Shown piece after piece: positions 26,723 to 36,326 of a stretch of 64,000 nt of DNA (the stretch's first letter is position 1; every line of letters begins with the position of its first letter). A program made the translations under genes and the position numbers. The stretch comes from Faecalimonas umbilicata (lineage in GTDB: Bacteria > Bacillota > Clostridia > Lachnospirales > Lachnospiraceae). The DNA lies in NCBI RefSeq assembly GCF_004346095.1, contig NZ_SLZV01000008.1, forward strand, positions 1 to 64,000, in the 5' to 3' direction. The notes under the pieces were generated by a model. It was not told the DNA's origin. It was given only the letters and a program-made list of their open reading frames with translations, and ran no database searches.

Positions 26723-27310
26723 CTATACTCCTTCTTCCTTCTTTGCTTTTAACTTCCACGGAATTCCATAGATAACTTCTATAACCTCATCTGCCTCTGC
26801 AGCCAGTACCTGATTGATCTTCGCCAACTGTTTTTGATACTGTATCGTATCGGGATCATAGACGATCCCATCAGAAAATACTTCATTTGTCACAAGGACC
26901 AGATGCGCTGCCTGCTTTTGGATCATATGGATTCCCTGAAGGATTTCTTCTACTGCCCGCTCCTTCGCCCCATCCTCAGAATACATTTCATTTGCCAGGA
27001 GGTTGGACATACATTCCAGAAGTACTACACATTCCTGTAGTCTTTCTCCAGTATCCCAGTGACCATCTGAATGTTTTCCATCTGTGCTTTCCGATGGCAA
27101 GCGTACTGCTTTCAAGTTTGTATAACATTCAATTGTCTCAAACTGCTTTTCTGCCCGCATTGCCCGATGTCTTGCAATTTTTTGCTTAGATTCTTCCCCG
27201 AAAGGATACATCGTCGCAATATAATACCGTTTTTTTCCAAGTTCCATTGCCAGCGCTTCCGCAAAAGCAGATTTTCCGCTTCCGCTTCCTCCGGTCACAA
27301 TCTGAAACAT
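26723..27310 (-). CDS. cobU: Adenosylcobinamide kinase/guanylyltransferase CobU
   Basis: Phosphorylates adenosylcobinamide and transfers GMP to it; 195 aa. It has the P-loop TGGSGSGKSAFAEALA and the KIARHRAMR stretch that carries the guanylylated His. The C-terminal NEVFSDGIVYDPDTIQYQKQ differs from the usual NEVGxGIVP and RxFRD pattern, which is instead kept by the short paralogue downstream. Its ATG directly abuts the cobT stop, so translation is coupled. Confidence 0.9.
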   Translation of the reverse strand: MFQIVTGGSGSGKSAFAEALAMELGKKRYYIATMYPFGEESKQKIARHRAMRAEKQFETIECYTNLKAVRLPSESTDGKHSDGHWDTGERLQECVVLLECMSNLLANEMYSEDGAKERAVEEILQGIHMIQKQAAHLVLVTNEVFSDGIVYDPDTIQYQKQLAKINQVLAAEADEVIEVIYGIPWKLKAKKEEGV

Positions 27311-28390
27311 CTACTTCAACTCCTTATAACTTTCTATCGAAATCTCCCCGAACGTACTCATCTTTTTGTAAACGTCCTCCGCCATCTGAAGCAACGGAAA
27401 AATCGCTACCGCTCCAGTTCCTTCTCCAAGACACATCTCACATGTGAGCAGTGGCTTCTTGCCCAGCGCTTCCAGTATCATCTGCATCGCCGGCTCCTTT
27501 GACAAATGTGAGGTTAGCATATATGACTTGACTTCCGGGCAAATAGTCGCTGCCAGAAGGGCTGCCGCTGCCGAGATAAATCCGTCGATGATCACCGGAA
27601 TTTTCTTTGCCGCCCCTCCCAGAAAGACGCCTGCCATCCCTCCGAGATCAAATCCGCCCACTTTTGCAAGAACATCGATCCCATCTGTCCGGTCTGGTTG
27701 ATGCAATTCCACTGCTTTTTTGATGACTTCCTGCTTTCGCTTCAGTGCCGCACTTGTCAGTCCTGCCCCTCTGCCTGTCATCTCTTCGACCGGCTTTTCT
27801 AACAGTACTGCTGCCACTGCGCTGCTTGTTGTCGTATTTCCGATCCCCATCTCTCCGGTGGCAAGAATCTCATATCCTTTCTCTGCGAGTTCCTCTGCCA
27901 TACGGATTCCTGTTTCTATCGCACAGACTGCCTGTGCTCTTGTCATCGCCCACTCCCGCGCCATATTTTTCGTGCCGTATGCAATCTTTTCATTTCGCAG
28001 CTTCGTATCTCTTGCAATTCCAATATCCACCGGAAACAAGTCTGCCCCTGCCGCCTTACACATGATTGCCGCACTTGTGTCACCACTCAGGAAATTTTCC
28101 GCTACAACCGCAGTGACTTCCTGCCCGGTCTGGGAAATTCCTTCCTCCACGACCCCATTGTCGGCACACATGACAATAAGCGCTTTCTTCCCAAAATGTA
28201 CCTCATCGCTTCCTGTCATTCCCGCCGTCTGAATCAGTACTTCCTCCAGCCTTCCAAGGCTGTGAAGGGGCTTTGCAATACTATCCCACCGCTTCTGACA
28301 CTGCTCCATTGCCGCTGTATCCGGCGGACATATTTTTTTCATTGTTTCTTTCAGAAGTTTTCCTTCTGTCTGAAGGGACTGTGCTGACAT
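27311..28390 (-). CDS. cobT: Nicotinate-nucleotide-dimethylbenzimidazole phosphoribosyltransferase CobT
   Basis: Activates the lower-ligand base by transferring phosphoribose from nicotinate mononucleotide; cytoplasmic, 359 aa. GEMGIGNTTTSSAVAA and a C-terminal CLGEGTGAVAIFPLL, which carries the catalytic Glu, are clear family signatures. No bluB or bza genes for lower-ligand synthesis are in the window, so the actual base is unknown. RBS AGAGG is weak, but the gene lies three bases after cbiA. Confidence 0.95.
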   Translation of the reverse strand: MSAQSLQTEGKLLKETMKKICPPDTAAMEQCQKRWDSIAKPLHSLGRLEEVLIQTAGMTGSDEVHFGKKALIVMCADNGVVEEGISQTGQEVTAVVAENFLSGDTSAAIMCKAAGADLFPVDIGIARDTKLRNEKIAYGTKNMAREWAMTRAQAVCAIETGIRMAEELAEKGYEILATGEMGIGNTTTSSAVAAVLLEKPVEEMTGRGAGLTSAALKRKQEVIKKAVELHQPDRTDGIDVLAKVGGFDLGGMAGVFLGGAAKKIPVIIDGFISAAAALLAATICPEVKSYMLTSHLSKEPAMQMILEALGKKPLLTCEMCLGEGTGAVAIFPLLQMAEDVYKKMSTFGEISIESYKELK

Positions 28391-28393
28391 CTC

Positions 28394-29776
28394 TTACCTC
28401 TTTCTTTCCTTGCATTTTTTAATAAAAAGTTCTGCGATCTGTGGATTTCCCCCATAATGAATATGTGGATACCCCGCCAGAATCCGCTCTTCTGCATGCA
28501 TACATCTCCAGGATCGTTCACTGAGTGGTTTCACTGCGAGAAAATCGTCTCCACAGTTTGTAGAGTCAAAATAGTGAAATTCATGCGCGGTGATCGGATC
28601 TGTCTTTTCTCCGAACACAGTCCCTTCCGTCAGTGTCACATACCCAAACCTCGAAAGTTTTCCGGTATAAAAAGTATTTCCCGGAAAGATACCTACCATC
28701 GGATATTCCTTTCCTTCCATATCTTTCAAAGTCTCATGCAGATACATAAATCCTCCGCATTCTGCAATGCAGCACACGCCCTGCCGAATCGCCGCGCAAA
28801 CCGCCGTCCGCATTGATACATTTGTGCTGAGCCTTTCCGCAAAAAGTTCCGGATACCCTCCATACAGCACAATTCCTTCCAGCTCTGGTGGCAGTTCGGC
28901 ATCATGTATTGGTGAAAAGAAACAAACTTCTGCCCCTGCCCGACGAAGCGCTTCTAGATTTTCCTCATAGATAAAGCAGAATGCCTCATCTTTTGCCACC
29001 CCAATGCGGACTTTCTCTCTTTGCACAATGCTTTTTTCCCTTTTCCCCTGATCTCCTTTTCTTACAAGATCCTCTTTCTTCTCTGCCACAGGGATGTCCT
29101 CCGCCTGCGCTGCCAGTTTTAACAGTCCATCCAGATCAACCGTCTTTTCCATCTGTTCTCCCAACAGATGCATCTGCTCTTTCAACTCTTTGATCTCTTC
29201 CGGAAGTTTCAGACCCAGATGCCTGCTTTCCAGTTTGAATCCTTTCAGTTCCGGCACATATCCGTACACCTGAATTCCCAACTGCTCTTCCACCATCTTG
29301 CGAAGTCGCGGATACAGCATTGGGGATACCCGGTTGAAAATCACTCCCTCGATCTGATTGTCTGTTTGATAGGCAAGGAACCCCTGGATCAAGGCTGTGA
29401 CTGATACACTCATTCCTTTTCCATCCACGATCAGCACCGCCGGTGTCTTCGTCCACTTTGCCACTTCAAACGCACTTGCGCGCGTGGAAATTCCTGCAAT
29501 TCCGTCATAATACCCCATAACCCCTTCCAGAATTGCAATATCACAATCTACAGAAGTAAGTTCGCGACAGATCTGCTCCTGATTTAAAAAGAATCCATCC
29601 AGATTCCGGCTTTTCGCTCCAATAATCTTTGTATGAAACATCGGATCGATATAATCCGGTCCACATTTAAAGGAAGCCACCGCTTTTCCCCGTGCCTGCA
29701 ATGCCTGTAAAATCCCACAGGTGATCAGTGTTTTTCCACTCCCGCTCGCAGGTGCTCCAAGCAGAAATCGTGGCAT
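28394..29776 (-). CDS. cbiA: Cobyrinate a,c-diamide synthase CbiA
   Basis: Amidates the a and c side chains of cobyrinate using glutamine and ATP; 460 aa. The N-terminal ATPase has GAPASGSGKTLITCGIL and a CGPDYIDPMFH stretch. The C-terminal glutaminase domain has the nucleophile in IAECGGFMYLHETL, and GYPELFAERLS is the typical bridge. The ATG at 29776 is five bases from AAAGGAG; an upstream ATG at 29791 is part of the same site. It directly follows the cbiJ-E-T fusion. Confidence 0.95.
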   Translation of the reverse strand: MPRFLLGAPASGSGKTLITCGILQALQARGKAVASFKCGPDYIDPMFHTKIIGAKSRNLDGFFLNQEQICRELTSVDCDIAILEGVMGYYDGIAGISTRASAFEVAKWTKTPAVLIVDGKGMSVSVTALIQGFLAYQTDNQIEGVIFNRVSPMLYPRLRKMVEEQLGIQVYGYVPELKGFKLESRHLGLKLPEEIKELKEQMHLLGEQMEKTVDLDGLLKLAAQAEDIPVAEKKEDLVRKGDQGKREKSIVQREKVRIGVAKDEAFCFIYEENLEALRRAGAEVCFFSPIHDAELPPELEGIVLYGGYPELFAERLSTNVSMRTAVCAAIRQGVCCIAECGGFMYLHETLKDMEGKEYPMVGIFPGNTFYTGKLSRFGYVTLTEGTVFGEKTDPITAHEFHYFDSTNCGDDFLAVKPLSERSWRCMHAEERILAGYPHIHYGGNPQIAELFIKKCKERKR

Positions 29777-29791
29777 TTTTTCTCCTTTCAT

Positions 29792-31831
29792 TTATCTTTC
29801 CTGCCTTTCTCCTCCAAATGAAATGACATAGACCGGATTTTGTCCCGTCATCATATGATATCTTCCGACTTCCCGTGCACGCGCTGTCTGAACAGAGACA
29901 ACCTCTGCACCGGAAATCTCCTGCTCTTTCAGATAAGTAAGCGCCTCTGTGACGGTCTCTAAGGTAATTGCATTGATCACAACCCGGACTGCTTTATTTT
30001 TTTTGCGGACAATATCCAGAATTTCTTTGAGATTTCCCGAGGAACCTCCGATAAATACATGTGTCGGGGCGGGAAGATTTTCCAGTGCCTCCGGCGCTTT
30101 TCCGTGAACAATCTTCAAGTGATCTACAGCAAATGCCACTCGATTTTTCCCCAGAAGCGCTACTGCCTCTTCATTTTTCTCCACCGCATAAACGACACCA
30201 TCGGGAGCCTGCAACGCCATTTCCACAGCAACCGATCCGGTTCCTGCACCCACATCATAGATCACAGCATCCTTCCAAAGCCTCAGCTTAGAAATGGAGA
30301 TACTTCTAACCTCTTCTTTCGTCATCGGAACCTTTCCCCTGCAAAACTGCTCGTCCGGAATCCCGCAAACGACCTCACGCCGCTCTGCTCTCCGATTCCA
30401 GATTAGAAAAACTGCGAGCGAATCGGTTTCCAACTCACAGAATTCCCTCACATTTCCCTGAAAAATTCGCTCCTCCGGATAAGAAAGTCTCTCCCCAACT
30501 GCGATTTTGCAGTCTCCAAAGCCGTACGCTGTCAATCTCTTGCAAAGTTCTGCAATCTGATTCTTTCCTCCTGCCAGCGCAAAAACCATAGGATGTTCCC
30601 GTACACCGGAAACCAGCCCTTCCTCTCTCCCATGGACACTGATCGCCTTCACTTTTTCCCATGGGACATGCAGCTTCGCACAGAAATAGACAAGAGACGA
30701 AATTCCGGGGATCACGCGGATTTCCAAGTTCTCCTCCTGTTCTTTTACATGGCCAAGGAAATCCTTTGCTCCACTGAAAAAACCAACATCTCCAGAAAGT
30801 ACAACCGCAACGTTTTCGTACTGTGGATGTTCTTTGATATATTCCAGTATTTCCTCCGCACGGTAGGCGCAGAAAATCTGCTGTCCTTCTTGTCTGACTG
30901 CCTCTGTCATCCGCTTCGCACCGATCAGAAGATCTGCCTCCCTGCATGTACGGCTGGCTTCCCCAGTCATCGTCTCAGCAGATCCCATCCCGATTCCCAC
31001 AAGAGATACCCTTCGCCTTCTGCCTTTCTCCGACTGATCTCTCATTTCCTTTGTTCTTCCATCTGTTTCCTTTTGAAACTGTTTTTCCAGCATTTCTTTG
31101 CACTGCTCCAAAGAAAGCCCTTCTTCCTTCTTTGGTCTTCCTATGATCACAAGCGGAATTCCAAGCTGTTCTGCTGCCTGCTCCTTCTCTCGAAATCCAC
31201 CTGCTGTTCCCGACTCTTTTGTCACGACATAAGCCGCATGACACTGTGCAAACATTGCTTCATTCAATGCTTCTGAAAACGGTCCTTGCATGCAGATTAC
31301 ATGTTTTCCACGGATTCCAAGCTTGGCACATACACCGATAATCTCCGGAGCCGGCAGAACTCGCGCGTAAACCCGCTCTTCATAGTCAGGAATCTCGGTA
31401 AATGCTCCAAGCTCCTTACTTCCAGTCGTCAAAAAGATATTTCCGGCTGTCCCACTTAAGTACCGGGCTGCCTCCGCAGCAGAATCTACATAGATGTTCT
31501 TTCCATATTTTTTATATTCTTCGGATTTTCTGACAACTCTGATATATGTTCTTCCACTTTTCTCACAAGCAGTTCGAATATTTTTTGTCACTTCCACCGC
31601 ATAGGGATGAGTAGCGTCAATGACAACTTCCGGCCCCTTTTCTTCAAAAAGTTTCCTCATATCTTCCTGATCCAGTCTCCCGCGGTGTACTTCCAGCTGT
31701 GCATATTCTTCCAGAACAGATTCCCCGTATTCTGTTGCCACACAGATCATGGCTGGAATCTGTCTTTCCTCCAGAAATGCTGACAGTTTTCTTCCCTCGG
31801 TTGTGCCGGCAAATACTATCACCCTACACAT
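29792..31831 (-). CDS. Three-domain fusion CbiJ-CbiE-CbiT
   Basis: A 679-aa fusion with three enzymes of corrin ring synthesis. Residues 1 to about 250 are cobalt-precorrin-6A reductase (CbiJ/CobK type: VIVFAGTTEGRKL, VIDATHPYAVEVT, MQGPFSEALN). Residues about 273-480 are the C5 methyltransferase CbiE (SLVGIGMGSAETMT, VVLSGDVGFFSGA, VIPGISSLVYF). Residues about 488-679 are the C15 methyltransferase/decarboxylase CbiT, with the SAM-binding DVGAGTGSVAVEMA. CbiE-CbiT fusions (CobL) are common; the added reductase is less so. These act one after another, so channelling is plausible. Its ATG overlaps the end of cbiH by 8 bases. Confidence 0.92.
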   Translation of the reverse strand: MCRVIVFAGTTEGRKLSAFLEERQIPAMICVATEYGESVLEEYAQLEVHRGRLDQEDMRKLFEEKGPEVVIDATHPYAVEVTKNIRTACEKSGRTYIRVVRKSEEYKKYGKNIYVDSAAEAARYLSGTAGNIFLTTGSKELGAFTEIPDYEERVYARVLPAPEIIGVCAKLGIRGKHVICMQGPFSEALNEAMFAQCHAAYVVTKESGTAGGFREKEQAAEQLGIPLVIIGRPKKEEGLSLEQCKEMLEKQFQKETDGRTKEMRDQSEKGRRRRVSLVGIGMGSAETMTGEASRTCREADLLIGAKRMTEAVRQEGQQIFCAYRAEEILEYIKEHPQYENVAVVLSGDVGFFSGAKDFLGHVKEQEENLEIRVIPGISSLVYFCAKLHVPWEKVKAISVHGREEGLVSGVREHPMVFALAGGKNQIAELCKRLTAYGFGDCKIAVGERLSYPEERIFQGNVREFCELETDSLAVFLIWNRRAERREVVCGIPDEQFCRGKVPMTKEEVRSISISKLRLWKDAVIYDVGAGTGSVAVEMALQAPDGVVYAVEKNEEAVALLGKNRVAFAVDHLKIVHGKAPEALENLPAPTHVFIGGSSGNLKEILDIVRKKNKAVRVVINAITLETVTEALTYLKEQEISGAEVVSVQTARAREVGRYHMMTGQNPVYVISFGGERQER

Positions 31832-32555
31832 TCCGATACCCTCTCGGTGTTACCATCATCTCTTCCAGTGACATCGTCTGTGAATTACCGATAAATACTG
31901 TTGTAAACATATCAACCTGCTCTTCCTTCAGCGCTTCTAACGACAGAACCTTCTTCTGTTCCCCGGCTCTTCCGATATTGACCACAGTTCCGCAGACAAT
32001 GTCCGGACTCTGATACTCCAGCAAAATCTCACAGGCCCGCCGCAGATAATCTTTTCTCTTTTTGCTCGAAGGGTTGTAAAGACAAATGACAAAATCTGCC
32101 TCCGCTGCAGCCCGCAGCCGTCTTTCGATCTTCTCCCACGGCGTCAGAAGATCACTAAGACTGATTAGACAGAAATCATGCATCAGCGGCGCTCCAAGTA
32201 CCGCTGCCCCTGCGGTAGCTGCCGTCACTCCCGGGATCACCTCCAACGCTACCTCGGGATAACGCGCACCCATCTCGTAAAGTAACCCCGACATGCCATA
32301 GACTCCTGCATCTCCGCTGCAGATCATTGCGACCGTCTTTCCTTCCATCGCCGTCTCAAATGCCATTTCGCATCGTTTGACTTCCTGCCGCATCGGGGTT
32401 GTCAAAAATTCTTTCTCTCCAAAATGTTCCCGGATCAGATCTATGTACACCGTGTAACCAACAATGACATCACATGTCTTTAATATCTCCGCAGCCCGGA
32501 TTGTCATCTGTTCATAGTTTCCCGGTCCAATTCCAACAATATATAGTTTATGCAA
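31824..32555 (-). CDS. cbiH: Cobalt-precorrin-3 C17-methyltransferase CbiH
   Basis: SAM-dependent methyltransferase that also contracts the ring in the anaerobic pathway; 243 aa. YIVGIGPGNYEQMTIRA at the start and CSGDAGVYGMSGL with VIPGVTAATAGAA are typical of CbiH/CobJ. The start is a TTG (32553-32555) seven bases from GGAGG, with no ATG nearby that would keep the family N-terminus. It overlaps cbiG by 8 bases. Confidence 0.94.
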   Translation of the reverse strand: MHKLYIVGIGPGNYEQMTIRAAEILKTCDVIVGYTVYIDLIREHFGEKEFLTTPMRQEVKRCEMAFETAMEGKTVAMICSGDAGVYGMSGLLYEMGARYPEVALEVIPGVTAATAGAAVLGAPLMHDFCLISLSDLLTPWEKIERRLRAAAEADFVICLYNPSSKKRKDYLRRACEILLEYQSPDIVCGTVVNIGRAGEQKKVLSLEALKEEQVDMFTTVFIGNSQTMSLEEMMVTPRGYRNV

Positions 32556-33651
32556 AATGAATCCTCCATTCTCTCACAGCCAGTGCCGCTGTCACACCAT
32601 CCACCGCTGTCTTTCTTTGTATCAATTTCCCTCCGTCACTTGCAAGAAGTGCACTTCTCTCGCACACGTTGTCTACTCCCGTTGTCTCTTTTACAAATGC
32701 AGAAGAAGTAAAACTTCCCTCCACATCGTTTAAAACTTCTGCCGGATAGACCGCAAACGGAATCCCTGATTCCCTGCACCACTCTAAAATGCCCTGCTCC
32801 CTCGCTTTCAAGTCAATACTCGCCACCCGGCTGATTGCTTTTTTGTGGATATCCGCTTCCTTACAAGCCTCATGCACACACCGATCGATCTTTTCCTTAT
32901 CTGTCCCTCTCCGGCATCCAATTCCTACCGTCACTGCCTTGGGGATCAGCGATAATACTCCTTCTTCCCCGCATCTTTTAATTCCGATATAGATTCCCGG
33001 ACGTGCTGGCTCTTCTGCAAAATCCTCGCAGCAGTAAAGTCCTTCCGGAAGAATCTCCGGCAATTCTTTCTCACAACATATCGGGATCTTTTTTCCCGCA
33101 AGCAATGCTGCGGAAATCTCTTTTGCCAGTTTCAGATCAGAAATCTCTAAATCATTTTCTTTTGCAAACAAGTCGACTGCAAACCGTTTCTTTCTGTCTG
33201 TCGCCGTCGTAATGACCGGAACTGCACCCACTGCATCTGCAATCCAGAGTGCCAATGCATTGGCACCCCCCAGATGCCCTGCAAGAATCGGAATACAAAA
33301 CATACCTTCTTCATCCAAAACGATCACCGCTGGATCTTTCGCTTTATTTTCGATGAACGGCGCGATACTCCTCACCGCAATCCCGACAGCACCGACAAAC
33401 ACAATTCCATCCATCTGCCGCATCCATACTTGCACCTGCTCTTTTAGTTTCCCCAAAATGGCCGTTGCCCTCATTGTTTCTGGCACCTCTTCTTCCATGA
33501 CATACCGGCTCTTCACATAACGAGAAACTTCATATGCGGTATTTTTTGCCAGTGTTTCTATTTGTCTTGCAAGCCGGGTACCCGCCTCGGTAAAACTGAC
33601 GATCACAAGCCTTTTCTTTTTGCTTTCTATTTTTTTTTGCTGCTCTGTCAA
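32548..33651 (-). CDS. cbiG: Cobalt-precorrin-5A hydrolase CbiG
   Basis: Opens the delta-lactone of cobalt-precorrin-5A with loss of acetaldehyde, a step found only in the anaerobic route; 367 aa. The N-terminal domain has FVGAVGIAVRSIAPFI and ILAGHLGGANALAL. The C-terminal domain has VTVGIGCRRGTDKE and a SSAFVKETTGVDNVCE stretch, both usual for CbiG. The start appears to be a TTG at 33649-33651, about 15 bases from AAAGGA, a weak arrangement. It starts six bases after cbiF ends, so coupling may help. Confidence 0.92.
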   Translation of the reverse strand: MTEQQKKIESKKKRLVIVSFTEAGTRLARQIETLAKNTAYEVSRYVKSRYVMEEEVPETMRATAILGKLKEQVQVWMRQMDGIVFVGAVGIAVRSIAPFIENKAKDPAVIVLDEEGMFCIPILAGHLGGANALALWIADAVGAVPVITTATDRKKRFAVDLFAKENDLEISDLKLAKEISAALLAGKKIPICCEKELPEILPEGLYCCEDFAEEPARPGIYIGIKRCGEEGVLSLIPKAVTVGIGCRRGTDKEKIDRCVHEACKEADIHKKAISRVASIDLKAREQGILEWCRESGIPFAVYPAEVLNDVEGSFTSSAFVKETTGVDNVCERSALLASDGGKLIQRKTAVDGVTAALAVREWRIHFA

Positions 33652-33657
33652 TGCTTT

Positions 33658-34446
33658 TTACTTTGTCCTTTCTCGCTCACTTGCTTCCTGACTTCTCCCC
33701 TCTCGAAATTCTGTCGTGAATTCCGGATGGTATAAATCCGATCTGCGATACTGTTGCGGCAAAATAACATCACCTACAATGATCAACGCCGTCTTCGTGA
33801 TACCATGTTCCCTCGCGGTCTGTGCCAGACTTCCTACAGTACAAACATATTTCTCCTCGTCCGCCCATGTAGCTTTGTAGACGATCGCCGCGGGAGTATT
33901 CTCCTGATAACCTCCTGCAACCAGCCTCCGAGACAATTCTTCTAACATTCCAGTGCTTAAGAAAATGACCATCGTCGCCTGATGAGCTGCAAACGACTCA
34001 ATCGACTCTTTTTCCGGTACTGGTGTCCGCCCTGCCATGCGAGTGATGACCACACTCTGAGAAATATCCGGCAGTGTGTATTCAAGATTCAGCGCCGACG
34101 CTGCACCGCAGAAAGAACTAACGCCCGGGCAGTAATCATAGACAATCCCTTTTTCATCCAGTGCATCCATCTGCTCCCGGATTGCCCCATACACACAAGG
34201 ATCCCCTGTATGCAGGCGGACAATTTCACACCCTTTTTGATCGCCTTCTTCCATCACCGTCAGCACTTCCTCCAGTGTCATCTTTGCGCTGTTAAAGACT
34301 TCACATCCTTCTTTTTTCTCATCCAGCAACTCCGGATTGACTAGGGATCCTGCATAGATAATAATATCCGCCTCTCCAAGCAGCCGCTGTCCCCGGACAG
34401 TAATCAGATCTTTCGCCCCGGAGCCTGCCCCTACAAAATGTATCAT
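33658..34446 (-). CDS. cbiF: Cobalt-precorrin-4 C11-methyltransferase CbiF
   Basis: SAM-dependent methylation at C11; 262 aa. IHFVGAGSGAKDLITVRG at the start, HTGDPCVYGAIREQ and CPGVSSFCGAASALN are CbiF/CobM signatures, and TRMAGRTPVPE near residue 140 is also typical. The ATG overlaps the cbiL stop by four bases (ATGA type). Confidence 0.95.
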   Translation of the reverse strand: MIHFVGAGSGAKDLITVRGQRLLGEADIIIYAGSLVNPELLDEKKEGCEVFNSAKMTLEEVLTVMEEGDQKGCEIVRLHTGDPCVYGAIREQMDALDEKGIVYDYCPGVSSFCGAASALNLEYTLPDISQSVVITRMAGRTPVPEKESIESFAAHQATMVIFLSTGMLEELSRRLVAGGYQENTPAAIVYKATWADEEKYVCTVGSLAQTAREHGITKTALIIVGDVILPQQYRRSDLYHPEFTTEFREGRSQEASERERTK

Positions 34447-35135
34447 AATTCCTTTTTCTCCTTTACAATGATCAGTGAATAGTAACCTGCATCTTCCGGG
34501 ATTTCATCGATAGTACTATAAATTTTCTCTCCCGGCATCCCGCAATTTTCAATCATGACTGCCGTGGCATCTGCCTGCTTCAACAGTTCTTTGACATGTC
34601 CCATCTGTTTTCCTGCCTTCATCAATACTTTTGTCCCCGGAAGCTTCAATGCTTCCTCGATCTGATACGATGCAGGAATGATGTGCAGCATTTCTGATTT
34701 TTCCACCAGTCCCATATTCAGCCGCGCTGCCACTGCACAGAACGATGGAATTCCATTGACGATTTCCACAGGATAGCCTGCTTCTGCCACTCTATGGTGA
34801 ACATAGAGGTAAGTTGAGTAGATCGTGACATCTCCCAGTGTCAAAAAGGCCACCTGCTTTCCTTCCCTTAAAAATATCTCAATAACCTCTGCCGCTTTCT
34901 GATGGCTCTCTTCTAAGCGCACCGGATCTTTCGTCATCGGCATCTTTACCGCAACCCTTGTTTTTTCTGTGATCTCCGGGAATACCGGGAGCACAATCTG
35001 ATATGCCACACTTTTTTCTACATCTGTTCCGGGAACAATGATCACATCACTCTCCCGCATGATCCGCAGTGCCTTCAAAGTCAGAAGTTCTGCCTCTCCC
35101 GGTCCTACTCCAATTCCATATAATTTTCCTATCAT
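34443..35135 (-). CDS. cbiL: Cobalt-precorrin-2 C20-methyltransferase CbiL
   Basis: SAM-dependent methylation at C20 of cobalt-precorrin-2, the first step after CbiK; 230 aa. KLYGIGVGPGEAELLTLKA and LGDVTIYSTYLYVH with IVNGIPSFCAVAARL identify it. The ATG overlaps the end of cbiD by four bases. Confidence 0.95.
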   Translation of the reverse strand: MIGKLYGIGVGPGEAELLTLKALRIMRESDVIIVPGTDVEKSVAYQIVLPVFPEITEKTRVAVKMPMTKDPVRLEESHQKAAEVIEIFLREGKQVAFLTLGDVTIYSTYLYVHHRVAEAGYPVEIVNGIPSFCAVAARLNMGLVEKSEMLHIIPASYQIEEALKLPGTKVLMKAGKQMGHVKELLKQADATAVMIENCGMPGEKIYSTIDEIPEDAGYYSLIIVKEKKEL

Positions 35136-36274
35136 TCCTCTATTGTCTCCTCATTTTCTGCAATCTTCTTTAAAAATGCTTCCGCGCACGCGGTCTCTCC
35201 AATCTTCCCTATCCCGCTGGAAAATACAATCGCGGCAGTTGGCAGTTCTCCTTTTGTCCGCCATTCGAGATAATGTTCCATCCGCGCCATCAGCTCTTTC
35301 ATTACCGCGTCACGTTCTTCTCTGCCCAGAAGTTCCAAAGCCTCTTCCGTCGTCGTACAGTCCAGAATCTTCCGAACCACTGCAGGATCTATCCCTGCCC
35401 GAAGTCCTGCCGCCCCGAAAATTTCCATCCTTGCATCTGCACACCGGGAATGTGTGTTCATAATTCCCCCCGCCACTTTCACAAATTTACCAAGATGCGC
35501 CACAAATAATATCCCTTTTGCTCCAAACTGCGCTGCCAGATCAATCGTCTCCCCGACGAAATTGCTGCATTTGACTGCACGGTCCGGGCTGATCCCATAA
35601 GTTTCCTTCAGAAAATCTAACCCGTAATTTCCCGGTGCAGCCAAAAGCCAACCGTTCCCATTTGCCAGCTGCATCTGAATTTCCACACGGATCGTATCGA
35701 TCAATGCCTGTTCACTCATCGGTTCCACAACCCCACTTGTCCCAAGCACGGAAATCCCACCTGTAATTCCAAGCTTAGGATTGAACGTCTTCTTTGCAAG
35801 CTGTTCTCCTTCCGGGATAGAAATGATGATCTCAAGTCCTCCTTCGTATCCATAACAGTCGCAGATCTCCTCTGCCTCTTTTCTGATCATCTGTCGCGGC
35901 ACCTTATTGATAGCGGCAGCTCCTACCGGCTGGTCCAATCCTTTTTTGGTCACTCTCCCAACTCCGCGCCCTCCGTCAATTTTAATTTCCGTTCCATCTT
36001 TTCTTCTGACCGATGCATAGACAAATATGCCGTTTGTAATGTCCGGATCATCTCCGCTGTCCTTTCTGACGGCACAGCTGACACGCTCAATCTTTTCTCC
36101 CTGCCTTTTCATCTCAATCTCACAGACAAGAAGCGTCAGTTCCTTTCCTTTCGGTAGAACCACATCCACCGATGTTTTCTCTTCTCCGGAAAGCAACATC
36201 CATACTGCTGCTTTTGTCGCAGCCTGGGCGCATGTCCCTGTTGTATATCCTGCGCGAAGCCTTTTTTTCTCCAT
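35132..36274 (-). CDS. cbiD: Cobalt-precorrin-5B C1-methyltransferase CbiD
   Basis: Methylates C1 in the anaerobic corrin pathway; 380 aa. LRAGYTTGTCAQAATKAAV at the N-terminus, GGRGVGRVTKKGLDQPVG and VAHLGKFVKVAGGIMNTHS are CbiD hallmarks. AAAAGGAG precedes the ATG. It is the first gene of the sixteen-gene operon and directly follows the riboswitch terminator. Together with cbiG it shows that the pathway is the oxygen-independent one. Confidence 0.95.
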   Translation of the reverse strand: MEKKRLRAGYTTGTCAQAATKAAVWMLLSGEEKTSVDVVLPKGKELTLLVCEIEMKRQGEKIERVSCAVRKDSGDDPDITNGIFVYASVRRKDGTEIKIDGGRGVGRVTKKGLDQPVGAAAINKVPRQMIRKEAEEICDCYGYEGGLEIIISIPEGEQLAKKTFNPKLGITGGISVLGTSGVVEPMSEQALIDTIRVEIQMQLANGNGWLLAAPGNYGLDFLKETYGISPDRAVKCSNFVGETIDLAAQFGAKGILFVAHLGKFVKVAGGIMNTHSRCADARMEIFGAAGLRAGIDPAVVRKILDCTTTEEALELLGREERDAVMKELMARMEHYLEWRTKGELPTAAIVFSSGIGKIGETACAEAFLKKIAENEETIEE

Positions 36275-36326
36275 CTGTCCATCTCCTTTTCCAGTCTTCT
36301 AAAAACAAATGGCTCATCTCTCAACA

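Noticed and set aside
27720-28232. A 170-codon open frame opposite cobT
   Set aside because: It is the shadow of a well-supported gene, with a Ser/Pro-rich composition typical of antisense frames here.
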